A stretch of DNA of 64,000 bases from Kitasatospora humi (GCF_020907985.1 NZ_JAJJPA010000035.1:1-64000); one strand, 5' to 3'. Shown: positions 49,099 to 57,571, numbered from the stretch's first letter. A program made the numbers and translations. The notes: generated by a model not told the origin, from the sequence alone.

Positions 49099-50328
49099 GT
49101 GAACAGCGGCACCGGCCACGGGCGCAACCTGCTGAGCGTGGTCTGCGGCAACACGACCGGAATCAGCGGGCGCCTGGTGGACCTCCTGCTGCACGGGAAC
49201 CGAGACACGCTGGCCCTGGCGGTGGCCGTGGGGGCCGGCAGTGGCCGCTATCCGACCGTGCAACGCTTCGTCTCCGGGCACGACCTGCCCGCCGACCTGG
49301 CGGTCATCCGCTCGGCCACCGGCGACCCGGCAGTGATCATCCGTCAGGACCTGGCGGCCATCTCCCGCGCCCTCCCCGGTCACCACGTCGTCCTGGTGCT
49401 TCCGAACAGCCTGGAGACCACGCCGTTCCTCGCCGACCTGTGGCGCGCTCCCATCGGCACAACGCCCCTGTCCCGCCGCTACGACCTGGCACCGGTCACG
49501 GTCGCCATCGATCCGCGGCACTTCCTCCGCGACCTGCGCTGCACCCACCGCACGGTCACGCTCCGGGCCGGCGGCGACGGGACCGAGGCGGTCACGGTGG
49601 CCGAGGCCGCCGCGCGTGTTGTCGAAGCCGCCGGGCGGCTGGTCGTTCCCGTCGCACCCCAGGCGGATGCGGACGGCCATCGGGCGGCGTGCGCGCTGCT
49701 CACCCATCTCAACCCGTTCGCGACACTGCTGCGCCTGCCGGACCTCCGCGACCACCGGGCAGCCGCGGAGGTCCGGCGAGCGCTGGTCGATCCCCATTCC
49801 CGGCAGGCCGCTCCAGCACTGGCCGACGCCTTCGAGCCCGTCCGCGCGCCCGTGCGACGGCCGCTGCTCGACCACGGCATCTCGTCGGTGCTGTGGCGAA
49901 CCCGGCGCCCGCTGCACCCGGAGCGGCTGGCCGGCTGCCTGGCCGAGGTGACGCGGTCGGTCACGCGCAGCCGCGGTCACCTGTGGCTGGCCAACCGCCC
50001 TGGCACGGTGGTGACCTGGCGATCGGCCGGTCGGCACCTGGAACTGCGCGCGGCAGGCGACTGGCTGGAGGACGGTGCCGCCGAGCACTGGCGGCACGCC
50101 TCGCCGACGCGGCGGACCCTCGCCTCCTGGTACTGGGACGACTACTACGGTGAGCGCCGCAACGAGATCGTCTTCACCGGCGCGGACCTCGACCCGGTGC
50201 GACTGCACGCCATCCTGAACGCCGTACAACTCGCCGACCACGAGCTCGCCCTCGGCCCGGACTGCTGGCGCGACCTGCCCGACCCACTGCTCGGCGGCCC
50301 GGGACAGGACCAGCCCGCCGCACCATGA
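49099..50328 (+). CDS. P-loop-less CobW-like protein (degenerate COG0523 paralogue)
   Basis: 409 residues. The C-terminal half matches CobW_C: RTRRPLHPERLAGCLAEVTR (~259-278), HLWLANRPGTVVTWRSAGRH (~292-311) and NEIVFTGADLDPVRLHAILN (~352-371). The N-terminal half keeps the order of the GTPase fold but lacks its motifs: where Walker A should be there is SVVCGNTTGISGRLVDLLL, and neither CxCC nor an NKxD equivalent is visible. It is therefore unlikely to hydrolyse GTP and may act as a partner or metal-binding subunit of the intact GTPase 103 bases upstream. GTG at 49099 with gagggag upstream. Probably the same Zur-regulated transcript. The assignment rests on the C-terminal domain and context. 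Confidence 0.78.
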   Translation: MNSGTGHGRNLLSVVCGNTTGISGRLVDLLLHGNRDTLALAVAVGAGSGRYPTVQRFVSGHDLPADLAVIRSATGDPAVIIRQDLAAISRALPGHHVVLVLPNSLETTPFLADLWRAPIGTTPLSRRYDLAPVTVAIDPRHFLRDLRCTHRTVTLRAGGDGTEAVTVAEAAARVVEAAGRLVVPVAPQADADGHRAACALLTHLNPFATLLRLPDLRDHRAAAEVRRALVDPHSRQAAPALADAFEPVRAPVRRPLLDHGISSVLWRTRRPLHPERLAGCLAEVTRSVTRSRGHLWLANRPGTVVTWRSAGRHLELRAAGDWLEDGAAEHWRHASPTRRTLASWYWDDYYGERRNEIVFTGADLDPVRLHAILNAVQLADHELALGPDCWRDLPDPLLGGPGQDQPAAP

Positions 50329-50354
50329 GGGCCGGGAGGCGGGCCCATACCGAA

Positions 50355-50388
50355 GGCGGTGAGGCCGGCTGCTGCCTGCCTCACCGCC
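50355..50388. terminator. Bidirectional terminator between convergent genes
   Basis: Bases 50355-50365 (ggcggtgaggc) and 50378-50388 (gcctcaccgcc) form a perfect 11-bp stem with a 12-base loop. It lies between the end of the CobW-like gene (plus) and the end of the methyltransferase gene (minus). Confidence 0.75.
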
Positions 50389-50487
50389 CTCCCCCGTGGC
50401 CACGGTCCGGTCGTCGTCCCCCACGGCCGTCGACCGGACCGTCCTCCGATGGCGCCCCCACGGCACCACCGGCCTGCCGCCGCACGC

Positions 50488-51273
50488 TCAGCGCACGGCG
50501 ACCAGAACGCAGCTGCTCCCGTACTGCCAGACCGGCCCGACATGCCGGAACCCGGCCTCCCGCAGCAGCCGTTCGTGCTGGGCCGCCGACAGGCCGTTGC
50601 CGTCGCCGGCCGCCGGAGCGGGTTGCCGCTCGCGTGCGGTGAGCAGCTCCGCGAACCCGGGTTCGCGCGCCACGCCGGCCCACCAGCTCGGCCAGTCCTC
50701 AGCGCTCGCCACGCCGTGCCGCCCGAGGTGGCGGCGGCCGACCAGCTCGGTGAAGCCGGCGAGGACGGGGTCTTCCGGGACCAGGTGGTCGCCGTTGACC
50801 AGGACTCCGCCGGGGCGCAGCGCGCCGCCGAGGTCCCGGTAGATCTCCCGCAGGGTCTGCGGTTCCGGGTAGTGCAGGGCGGTGCTGGACACCGCCGCGT
50901 CCAGCGGCTGGTCCAGCTCCAGGGCGTCGACCCATCCCGGCTGGCCGATCAGCACCTCGACGAAGCGGACCGCTTCCGCGTGGTGCGAGCGGCCCAGTTC
51001 CAGCAGCAGCGGGTCGATGTCCGCCGCGATGATCCGCGCACGGGGCAGGCGGGCGGCCAGCCGCACCGAGAGCGAGCCGGGCCCGCTGCCGAGGTCGACC
51101 AGCAGGGGTCGTTCCTGGCCTTGGGTCACGTGCTCGACCACATCGGCGATCACGGTGAACCGCTCCTCGCGGTCCACCGCGTACCGCTCCTGCTGACGCT
51201 CCCAGCGCTCGACCCAGTCGCCCGACCTCGCCGGAGAATGCGCACCGGGTTGCAGGCGGGCGTTCTCGGGCAT
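50488..51273 (-). CDS. Class I SAM-dependent methyltransferase, probably zinc-regulated
   Basis: About 261 residues. Motif I LLVDLGSGPGSLSVRLAARL (~51-70), motif II RIIAADIDPLLLELGRSHHA, DAAVSSTALHYPEP and LRPGGVLVNGDHLV identify a UbiE-like methyltransferase. The long C-terminal stretch (RHLGRHGVASAEDWPSWWAG) and LLREAGFRHVGPVWQYGSSC complete the fold; substrate unknown. The ATG at 51273 has agaggag upstream. A Zur-like box (51349-51369) sits 76 bases upstream, nearly matching that of rpmG across the island, so zinc repression is likely. That placement suggests a role in zinc acquisition or sparing, or in the neighbouring PLP-enzyme pathway. Confidence 0.88.
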   Translation of the reverse strand: MPENARLQPGAHSPARSGDWVERWERQQERYAVDREERFTVIADVVEHVTQGQERPLLVDLGSGPGSLSVRLAARLPRARIIAADIDPLLLELGRSHHAEAVRFVEVLIGQPGWVDALELDQPLDAAVSSTALHYPEPQTLREIYRDLGGALRPGGVLVNGDHLVPEDPVLAGFTELVGRRHLGRHGVASAEDWPSWWAGVAREPGFAELLTARERQPAPAAGDGNGLSAAQHERLLREAGFRHVGPVWQYGSSCVLVAVR

Positions 51274-51348
51274 GGCGGGCGGGCTCCTCTCCGCAGCGGT
51301 TCCACTGCGATTCCGCTGCGATCGGCTTCGGTGCCCACTGTACATCAA

Positions 51349-51369
51349 ATGGAAACGAAAACCATTTCG
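51349..51369. promoter_or_regulatory. Putative Zur box before the methyltransferase gene
   Basis: The element begins ATGGAAACGA and ends CCATTTCG, differing from the rpmG box (47219-47239) at four of 21 positions. It lies in the 117-base gap between the SufS-like stop and the methyltransferase start, oriented to control the methyltransferase (minus strand). Confidence 0.65.
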
Positions 51370-51390
51370 CGAGCCTGTTCGGAAGGCTCG

Positions 51391-52575
51391 TCACATCGTG
51401 GTCAGGACGGAGAGCAGGCGGTCGATCTCCGCCACGGTGTTGTACACGTGCAGACTCACCCGCACGGAGCTGTCCCGCTCACCGGCCCGGCCCTGGCAGT
51501 GTCCGTCGGCACGCACCATGAAGCCTTGGGCGGCGAGGATGAAGCCCAGGTCACTGGCGCCGATCCCGCGGTGGCGGAACGTCACGATCCCCTCCCGCCG
51601 CTGGACCACGGAGTCGGCGGCCAGGCTCAGTTGGCAGCCGAGGACCTCGTAGCCGTCCAGCCGGCGCAGGGTGTCGGTGAGGCGGGCGGCCAACGCGACC
51701 GTCCACTGCTCGATCCGGTCCAAGCCGGCCGCGTCCAGCCAGTCGAGGGCGGCTTCCAGCGCGGCTATTCCGGCGGTGTTGGGCGTGCCGGACCAGCCGC
51801 CGGGCGTGAAGTGGGGGCCGCGCAGGTTCCGTGCCCAGATCGCCCCGCTGCCGGGCAGGGCCATCGCCTTGTGACCGGAGAAGACCACGAAGTCGACGTC
51901 GAGTGCCGCGACGTCCACCGGCAGGTGTCCGACGCTCTGCGCGGCGTCGAGGCAGATCGGCACGTCCGGGCCGACGGCCGCGCGCAGGCGGTGCACGTTC
52001 ATGTTGCCGCCGTAGACGTGGTGCACATGGGTGGCGGAGACGAACGCGGTCCGCTCGGTGACCAGCTCGGCCAACGCCCTCGTGTCATAGTCGAACGACG
52101 ACTTCTGGTAGGGCAGTTCGCGCACCGTGATGCGCACGCCCTGGCGGGCCAGCAGGTCCCGCGCCTCCAACCAGGGCAGTGCGTTCGCCTGGTGGTCGGC
52201 GAACGGCACGATGATCTCGTCCCCGTCGCGCAGGTGGGCGGGCAGCCAGTCGAGCGCCACCGTGCGCAGTCCTTCGGTGGCGCCGCTGACGAAGTGGACG
52301 CCCGAGCGGCTCGGGTCCGGGTCGCCGAGGAACCGGGCGACCCGCTCCCGGGTCCGGTTGACCAGCGCGGTGGTGGCGTTGGCCCAGGGGTAACTCCCCC
52401 GCCCGGCATTGGCGTTGGCCGTGGTCAGATAGGCGTGGACGGCATCGAGGACGGCCTGCGGCTTCTGCGAGGTCGCCGCGCTGTCGAGGTAGGCCTGGTC
52501 CGGGTTGGCCGTGATGATCGGGAACTGGGCCCGCAACTCGGCCTGCCAGTCTTGGAGATCGTCGAGCACGGACAT
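51391..52575 (-). CDS. SufS-like class V PLP enzyme (cysteine desulfurase family)
   Basis: About 394 residues, class V fold. AYLDSAATSQKPQAVLDAVH (~28), HFVSGATEGLRTVALDWL, the PLP Lys in VDFVVFSGHKAMALPGSGAI (~222-241) and, near the C-terminus, VRADGHCQGRAGERDSSVRV. In the last the Cys occupies the place of the SufS catalytic Cys (GHHC), followed by VSLHVYNTVAEIDRLL. It should remove sulfur from cysteine or selenocysteine, or act in a related beta-elimination. Its partner gene encodes a rhodanese domain, a natural acceptor for the persulfide. No Suf scaffold genes are nearby. ATG at 52575 is taken; a GTG at 52587, immediately after the previous stop, is also in frame. Third gene of the PLP trio. 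Confidence 0.85.
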   Translation of the reverse strand: MSVLDDLQDWQAELRAQFPIITANPDQAYLDSAATSQKPQAVLDAVHAYLTTANANAGRGSYPWANATTALVNRTRERVARFLGDPDPSRSGVHFVSGATEGLRTVALDWLPAHLRDGDEIIVPFADHQANALPWLEARDLLARQGVRITVRELPYQKSSFDYDTRALAELVTERTAFVSATHVHHVYGGNMNVHRLRAAVGPDVPICLDAAQSVGHLPVDVAALDVDFVVFSGHKAMALPGSGAIWARNLRGPHFTPGGWSGTPNTAGIAALEAALDWLDAAGLDRIEQWTVALAARLTDTLRRLDGYEVLGCQLSLAADSVVQRREGIVTFRHRGIGASDLGFILAAQGFMVRADGHCQGRAGERDSSVRVSLHVYNTVAEIDRLLSVLTTM

Positions 52576-52587
52576 GATGCCCGCCAC

Positions 52588-53907
52588 TCAGTCCCGGACC
52601 AGCGGAGCGCCGGCATCGCGCCAGCCGATGATGCCGCCGGCCAGGCTGCGCACGTCGGGATGTCCCATCCGGGTGAGCAGGGCCGCGTACCGCACCGACT
52701 TCTCACCGACCGGGCAGGCCAGCAGCACCGGCTGCTTCTTCCCGAACGGCAGTCCACCGTGCAGGAGTTCCTCGAACAGCTCGTCGACGATGTTGATCGA
52801 GTCCTCGATGTGCAGCGCGGCATACGCGAAGGAGCCGCGGAGGTCGACCACCAACGGGTGTTCCGCGGCGATCCACTTGCGGGCCGCGTCCACGTCGATC
52901 GAGGTGACCGCGGCCAGCTCGGCCTCGGTCAGCGTCGCCACCGAGTTCCGTCGCGGTGGCTGGTTCAGCAGCTCCGGCCGGCGCTGGCGGACGTAGCTCA
53001 GGTAGCTCTCGATCCGGTCGCAGACGATGAACACGGCCGTCCTGCGCTCGGTCAACTCCTCGTCCACCGCCCGCAAGTGGCGCAGGGCGCCGTGGTAGGC
53101 GCCGCCGCCGGTGGGACCGGCCAGCATGCCGCAGCGACGGTTCAGGACCAGCAGCCCGTCGATCGCCTCGTCGGCGGTCACCGTGTCGATGGTGTCGTAG
53201 GTGTCGGGATCGAAGAGACCGACCTCGTGGACCTCGTCGATGTTGCGGATGCCCGGAATGAAGTCCGACTTGTCGGCGACCAGTCCGACGACCTCGATCG
53301 CCGGGTTGCTGCGGCGCAGGACGGACGCCACCCCGGTGGAGGAGCCGGCCGTGCCGACGCAGGCGATGAAGTAGTCGGGGGCCCGGCCGTCGAGGTCGCG
53401 CAGGATCTCCGGCCCGGTGCCCGTGAGGTGCGCCTCGGTGTTGAGCGGGCTGTAGTACTGGTCGGTGTGCAGGTAGCCGCTGTCCGCCTCGGAGAGCATC
53501 CGGTGGATCCTGGTCAGCGGGTCGTCGGTGTTGGTGGGGTCCAGGCATTCGGTCTGCCCCGGCAGTTCCTCGATCTGTGCGCCGAGCAGCAGGAGCAGGT
53601 CCTTTACCTCGGGGACCCTCATCCGGTTCGTCACGCTCCTGAACGGCAGCCCGTGCATTCCGGCGATGACGGCCAGGGCTTTGGCGGTGTTGCCGCTCGA
53701 CAGCTCCACGATGGTGTCACCGCGCTCGACCGCGCCGTCCAGGCGGGGGCGGGCCATGCTCCAGGCGGCCCGGTCCTTCACCGATCCGAACGGGTTGAGC
53801 ATCTCCAACTTGGCGTACAGGTCGATGTTCTTCAGCCCGTGGACCAGCGGGCTGATCCGGACCAGCGGGGTGTCGCCGATCGCTTCGGTGATGCTCTCGT
53901 ATCTCAC
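52588..53907 (-). CDS. Cysteine synthase-like PLP enzyme fused to a rhodanese domain
   Basis: About 439 residues. The N-terminal ~330 residues are a fold-type II beta-replacement enzyme: IGDTPLVRISPL (10-21), the PLP Lys in LEMLNPFGSVKDRAAW (~36-51), the cofactor loop VELSSGNTAKALAVIAG, CVGTAGSSTGVASVLRR and LAGPTGGGAYHGAL. Residues ~340-439 form a rhodanese: HPLVVDLRGSFAYAALHIED, the active-site Cys in PVLLACPVGEKSVRYAALL and LAGGIIGWRDAGAPL. The fusion links carbon-sulfur (or carbon-nitrogen) bond formation with persulfide transfer, possibly receiving sulfur from the SufS-like neighbour. Substrates are unknown. GTG at 53907, overlapping the stop of the Y4yA-type gene (GTGA). Confidence 0.88.
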   Translation of the reverse strand: MRYESITEAIGDTPLVRISPLVHGLKNIDLYAKLEMLNPFGSVKDRAAWSMARPRLDGAVERGDTIVELSSGNTAKALAVIAGMHGLPFRSVTNRMRVPEVKDLLLLLGAQIEELPGQTECLDPTNTDDPLTRIHRMLSEADSGYLHTDQYYSPLNTEAHLTGTGPEILRDLDGRAPDYFIACVGTAGSSTGVASVLRRSNPAIEVVGLVADKSDFIPGIRNIDEVHEVGLFDPDTYDTIDTVTADEAIDGLLVLNRRCGMLAGPTGGGAYHGALRHLRAVDEELTERRTAVFIVCDRIESYLSYVRQRRPELLNQPPRRNSVATLTEAELAAVTSIDVDAARKWIAAEHPLVVDLRGSFAYAALHIEDSINIVDELFEELLHGGLPFGKKQPVLLACPVGEKSVRYAALLTRMGHPDVRSLAGGIIGWRDAGAPLVRD

Positions 53908-55367
53908 TGCGCCTCCCCCGTGGGAACGTTGGGCCAGTACTGCGGGTCGAGCCGCCAGCGCCAGGTGCCGTTGGCCTGGTAGGCGGCGACCTTGCGGGCG
54001 ATGGGCTGCTGCTGGGCGTGGTCGGCGTCGAAGTCCATGGCGTAGCCCGCGGTGTTGGCGAAGGCCAGCAGGTCCCCCGGGGCGGGTGCGCCGGGGAGGT
54101 GGACCATCCGCCGGGTGATCAGATCGGCCTCCAGGCACAGGTTGCCCACCAGGTACACGCCGACCGGTTCGGTCGGCCCGGGGCGCCCGCCGGTCCGGGG
54201 GACGACGATCGGGTCCATCAGCACCCCGCGAGCCTCCAGGCCGATGTCGCCGGCGTTCCCCTCGACGCGCACCAGGCATTCACCGCTCGACGTGTGCCGC
54301 ACCTGGAGGACCTTCGCCAATGTGACCCCGCACTGGTCGACCAGGGCGCGGCCCGGCTCGATGTGCAGGTCGTAGAGGTTCTCCAATAGCAGCGTGGCCA
54401 GCGGGCGGCCCAGGGAGGGCGCCGGAAGCGACAGCAGCTCGTCCAGGTAGTCCGCGGCGGCGACCGGCCGGTGGGCGGGGTACAGGCCCAGCGTCCCGCG
54501 CAGCGTGCCGGCCTCGGCGCGCAGCCCGTAGCCGTGGCCCTGCCAGGTCAACGCCGGCCGCCGGCCGAGCACGGCGTTGCCGAGCTCGCTCGTGTAGCGC
54601 TGCCACTGCCCCTCGTCGGCGAGGTAGTCGACGCCGAACCCGCCGCCGATGTCGATGGCACGCGGCCGCAGTCCGCGACGCCGGCACTCGTCCATCACCT
54701 TGACGCAGGCTTCGAGCGCCACCGCCTTCTCGGCCAGGCCGATGGTGTCGAGGTGGTAGGACACCCCGATCAGCTCCACCGCGTCGCCGTGCCGTTCGAC
54801 CGCCTCCAGCAGGCCCGCCACCTCGGCCACCGGGGTGCCGAACCGGCTCGGCCGGCTGAGCACCGTGACGCCGGGCGCCTCGAACGCCGACAGGCGCAGC
54901 ATCACGCGCACCCGGGGCAGCCCGTGCCTGCCGACCAGCGCAACCAGCTCCAGCAGTTCGGCCCGCGAGTCGACGTTGACGATGGCACCGGCGCGGGCGG
55001 CCAGCCAGAGGAACTCCGGATTCTTCGGCCCGGTGGCCGTGATCCGGTCCGGCGTGAAGCCCGCGCCGAGTGCGTGCTGCAGCTCAGCCAGCGAGGCGAC
55101 CTCGATGCCCGCCTCGGTCGCCGCGAGCTGCCGCACCAGGGCGCTGGAGCGGTTCGCCTTGTGCGCGAAGAAGATCCCGCCGGATAGGTGGTGGCGCCGG
55201 TAGACGGCACGGAACCGCTCCACGCTCGCCACGATCTGCTCCGGCAGCACCAGGTTCAGCGGAGAGCCCAGGCCATCCACCAGGGTGTGCAGCAAGTCGG
55301 TGGATTGCAGCACCGATCGGAGCAGCGGTTCCACACGAGGGTCCAGGTACAACGGCGGTAAGTGCAC
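53904..55367 (-). CDS. Y4yA-type PLP-dependent enzyme (group IV decarboxylase fold)
   Basis: About 487 residues. It has the alanine-racemase-like barrel of LysA-type decarboxylases: PLP Lys in GIFFAHKANRSSALVRQLAA (~64-83), SYHLDTIGLAEKAVALEACV with the stacking His, the phosphate-binding AIDIGGGFGVDYLADEGQ (~225-242) and a C-terminal VGNLCLEADLI with the conserved Cys. Length and segment order suit the Y4yA family, whose chemistry is not established to my knowledge; decarboxylation or racemisation of an amino acid is expected. The GTG at 55367 (VHLPPLYLDPRVEPLL) follows ggggagg closely; a GTG at 55409 has no site. First gene of the PLP-trio operon; a Zur-like sequence lies about 75 bases upstream. 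Confidence 0.83.
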   Translation of the reverse strand: MHLPPLYLDPRVEPLLRSVLQSTDLLHTLVDGLGSPLNLVLPEQIVASVERFRAVYRRHHLSGGIFFAHKANRSSALVRQLAATEAGIEVASLAELQHALGAGFTPDRITATGPKNPEFLWLAARAGAIVNVDSRAELLELVALVGRHGLPRVRVMLRLSAFEAPGVTVLSRPSRFGTPVAEVAGLLEAVERHGDAVELIGVSYHLDTIGLAEKAVALEACVKVMDECRRRGLRPRAIDIGGGFGVDYLADEGQWQRYTSELGNAVLGRRPALTWQGHGYGLRAEAGTLRGTLGLYPAHRPVAAADYLDELLSLPAPSLGRPLATLLLENLYDLHIEPGRALVDQCGVTLAKVLQVRHTSSGECLVRVEGNAGDIGLEARGVLMDPIVVPRTGGRPGPTEPVGVYLVGNLCLEADLITRRMVHLPGAPAPGDLLAFANTAGYAMDFDADHAQQQPIARKVAAYQANGTWRWRLDPQYWPNVPTGEAQ

Positions 55368-55439
55368 GTGCCTCCCCGCGAGAGAACTCCCTACGCGCAG
55401 CACCGGCACAACCGGCCGTCCAGCGCTGGCTCTTGAAGC

Positions 55440-55460
55440 TCACGATAACGACTTTCGAGT
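55440..55460. promoter_or_regulatory. Weak Zur-like sequence upstream of the PLP-enzyme operon
   Basis: The stretch containing GATAACGACTTTC shares 11 of 13 positions with GAAAACGACTTCC in the rpmG box, but the right half differs and the palindrome is poor. It lies 73-93 bases upstream of the first PLP-enzyme gene in a local A+T-richer segment. It could be a degenerate Zur site or chance. Confidence 0.3.
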
Positions 55461-55614
55461 TCAGCTGACAGGCCTTCGGCTCACCGGCGAGCACCATGCC
55501 ACCAGAACCGGCCAAATACCGTCGGCCGATCAGCGCCACCTCCCCCGGTGGCGGGACGCCGACCGGGTCGCTGGAGAGACACTGCCGAGGCGAGCCTGTC
55601 ACCGCTGCCCCTGC

Positions 55615-55989
55615 TCACCCGGCCTGACGCAGCGCGGGGACGGATTCGAGCAGGGTCGCGGTGTCGTGGTCGACCAGCCGGTACCGGACGACCCTGCCGT
55701 CCTTGGTCGCGGCGACGGTTCCCGAGACCCGCAGCAGCCGCAGGATCTGCGAGACCGCCGACTCGTTGACGCCGGTCGCCAGGGCGAGGTCGGTGACGGC
55801 GATCGGCCCCGCGCGGTGGATCGCCAGCAGCACGGACAGCCGGTTCGGATCGGCGAGTAGCGAGAACCGCTCGGCCCAGGTGCGGACGGTGTCCGGGTCG
55901 CCGATGCCGGCGATCGCCTCACAGACGCTGTGCTCGTCGATGGCGCGCCGGTGCGCGCGGTCCTCGGGTACCAGGTGCATGGGGGCCAT
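55615..55989 (-). CDS. ArsR/SmtB-family repressor, probable nickel/cobalt sensor
   Basis: About 124 residues. The winged helix is clear: WAERFSLLADPNRLSVLLAI (~35-54), GPIAVTDLALATGVNESAVS (~58-77), QILRLLRVSGTVAATKDGRV and YRLVDHDTATLLESV. Residues that could bind metal include MHLVPEDRAHRR and DEHSVCEA near the N-terminus; a specific site cannot be assigned. It is divergent from a NiCoT-type Ni/Co permease 323 bases away, which points to a nickel- or cobalt-responsive repressor like NmtR/KmtR. The ATG at 55989 (MAPMHLV) is taken; the next ATG at 55980 is possible. Confidence 0.85.
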   Translation of the reverse strand: MAPMHLVPEDRAHRRAIDEHSVCEAIAGIGDPDTVRTWAERFSLLADPNRLSVLLAIHRAGPIAVTDLALATGVNESAVSQILRLLRVSGTVAATKDGRVVRYRLVDHDTATLLESVPALRQAG

Positions 55990-56312
55990 CTTCACCACCG
56001 TGCGCCGGTGATGTCCAACACATGCACAGCTTTGCAGGCTTGTGGGCGAGGACTCGCGGCCCCTACGGTGTCTCCCGCCGTGGTGTTCGGGAAGACCGGT
56101 GCACTGTGCCTTGGCACAGCAAGTCCGGAGCGGCCCTCGCCACTGTGAATCGGGAAGTCTCCGCACCATCCCCGCCGCGTGCCGGCGGGCGGTCACTGGG
56201 CGCTGTGCGTCTGGGAAGGCCGGGTGCGGGAACGCTTGACCCGTCAGCCAGGAGACCGGCCACGGCATGAGCCACGAGAACTGTCCACGAGGTGTTGGAG
56301 AGGCTGCCTTAG
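55990..56312. promoter_or_regulatory. Divergent ArsR/NiCoT control region
   Basis: About 320 bases without a gene. An imperfect palindrome, tgcacagctttgca (56023-56036, 12 of 14 positions symmetric), lies 34 bases upstream of the ArsR start and is the best operator candidate I see. The NiCoT gene has ggagagg 9 bases before its ATG. The rest shows nothing notable. Confidence 0.45.
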
Positions 56313-57422
56313 ATGACCATGCCCGAAACCGCTGCTGCGCCCGCCCCCACGAGTGCGGCCACCACGTCGCTGCGGTGGGAGAGAAGGGACTGGATCCGCA
56401 CCGGCGGCCTGGTGGCCGTGATCGCGGCCATGCACGTGGTCGCCTTCGGCGTACTGCTGACGATGGTCGCCCCGCACCACTACAGCGTCGGCACCCAGGT
56501 CTTCGGCCTCGGACTCGGCGTCACCACCTACACCCTGGGCATGCGGCACGCGTTCGACGCCGACCACATCGCCGCGATCGACAACACCACCCGCAAGCTG
56601 ATGGCCGACGGCAAGCGGCCGGTCTCGGTCGGCTTCTGGTTCGCGCTCGGGCACTCCACCATCGTGTGCCTGCTGGCCGGCCTGGTCGCAGCCGGCGCGC
56701 ACATCGCCACCACTCTCACCAGCGACAACTCCAGCACGAAGCAGGTGCTCGGCGTGGTCTCCACCAGCGTCTCGGGCGGCTTCCTCTACCTGATCGCCGC
56801 GCTCAACCTGGTCTCGCTCGCCGGGATCCACCGGGTCTTCAAGGCCATGCGGCAGGGACAGTTCGACGAGCACGAGCTGGAGAAGCACCTCGACAACCGC
56901 GGCTTCCTGAACCGCATCCTCGGCCGGCTCACCAAGTCCATCACCCGCCCCGGCCAGATGTTCCCGATCGGCCTGCTCTTCGGCCTCGGCTTCGACACCG
57001 CCACCGAGGTGGTCCTGCTGGCCATGGCCGGCTCCGGCGCCGCCGCGGGCCTGCCCTGGTACGCGATCCTGTGCCTGCCGCTGCTCTTCGCCTCCGGCAT
57101 GAGCCTGTTCGACACCCTCGACGGCACCTTCATGAACTTCGCCTACCACTGGGCGTTCTCCAACCCCATCCGCAAGGTCTACTACAACCTGACCATCACC
57201 GGGCTCTCCATCGCCGTCGCCTTCCTGATCGGCAGCATCGAGCTGATCGGCGTGTTCCACGACCAGCTGGACCTCACCGACCCGGTGACCGACTGGATCT
57301 CCGGCATCGACCTCAACAACGTCGGCTTCGTCATCGTCGGCCTGTTCGTCGTGGTCTGGGCCTGCGCACTCGCGTACTGGCGCCTCGCCAAGGTCGAGAG
57401 CCGCTGGCCCAGCGGCCGATGA
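56313..57422 (+). CDS. NiCoT-family nickel/cobalt permease
   Basis: 369 residues with about eight membrane helices. The family signature RHAFDADHIAAIDNTTRK (~74-91, HX4DH metal motif) is intact, and GLLFGLGFDTATEVVLLAMA (~224-243) is the second conserved stretch. HxN-type transporters take up Ni2+ and/or Co2+ at low concentration; which metal cannot be read safely. The divergent ArsR repressor would limit uptake when metal is plentiful. The cobalamin riboswitch and B12 importer immediately downstream give some weight to cobalt, but nickel enzymes are also common in streptomycetes. A strong hairpin follows the stop. Confidence 0.93.
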   Translation: MTMPETAAAPAPTSAATTSLRWERRDWIRTGGLVAVIAAMHVVAFGVLLTMVAPHHYSVGTQVFGLGLGVTTYTLGMRHAFDADHIAAIDNTTRKLMADGKRPVSVGFWFALGHSTIVCLLAGLVAAGAHIATTLTSDNSSTKQVLGVVSTSVSGGFLYLIAALNLVSLAGIHRVFKAMRQGQFDEHELEKHLDNRGFLNRILGRLTKSITRPGQMFPIGLLFGLGFDTATEVVLLAMAGSGAAAGLPWYAILCLPLLFASGMSLFDTLDGTFMNFAYHWAFSNPIRKVYYNLTITGLSIAVAFLIGSIELIGVFHDQLDLTDPVTDWISGIDLNNVGFVIVGLFVVVWACALAYWRLAKVESRWPSGR

Positions 57423-57450
57423 GGCGATGAGGCCGATCCGCAGGACTCAG

Positions 57451-57497
57451 CCGGGACCGCGGGTCCGCACCGCCGAGTGCGGACGGCGCGGTCCCGG
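57451..57497 (+). terminator. Strong two-tier hairpin after the NiCoT gene
   Basis: An outer 11-bp stem (57451-57461 with 57487-57497, ccgggaccgcg/cgcggtcccgg) encloses an inner 8-bp stem (gtccgcac 57463-57470 with gtgcggac 57477-57484). It begins 28 bases after the NiCoT stop and separates that gene from the riboswitch. Confidence 0.8.
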
Positions 57498-57571
57498 TCC
57501 CACGGGATCCGGTCGACCCGTGCAAGGGGCCGAAGAGCACTCGGCCGCACCGGGCTCCCAGGTGGCCGACA

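Noticed and set aside
51391..55367. EDDS or staphyloferrin-type metallophore cluster
   Set aside because: The cysteine-synthase and decarboxylase folds are reminiscent, but siderophore synthetases and a dedicated exporter are absent, and the rhodanese fusion and SufS-like enzyme do not fit.
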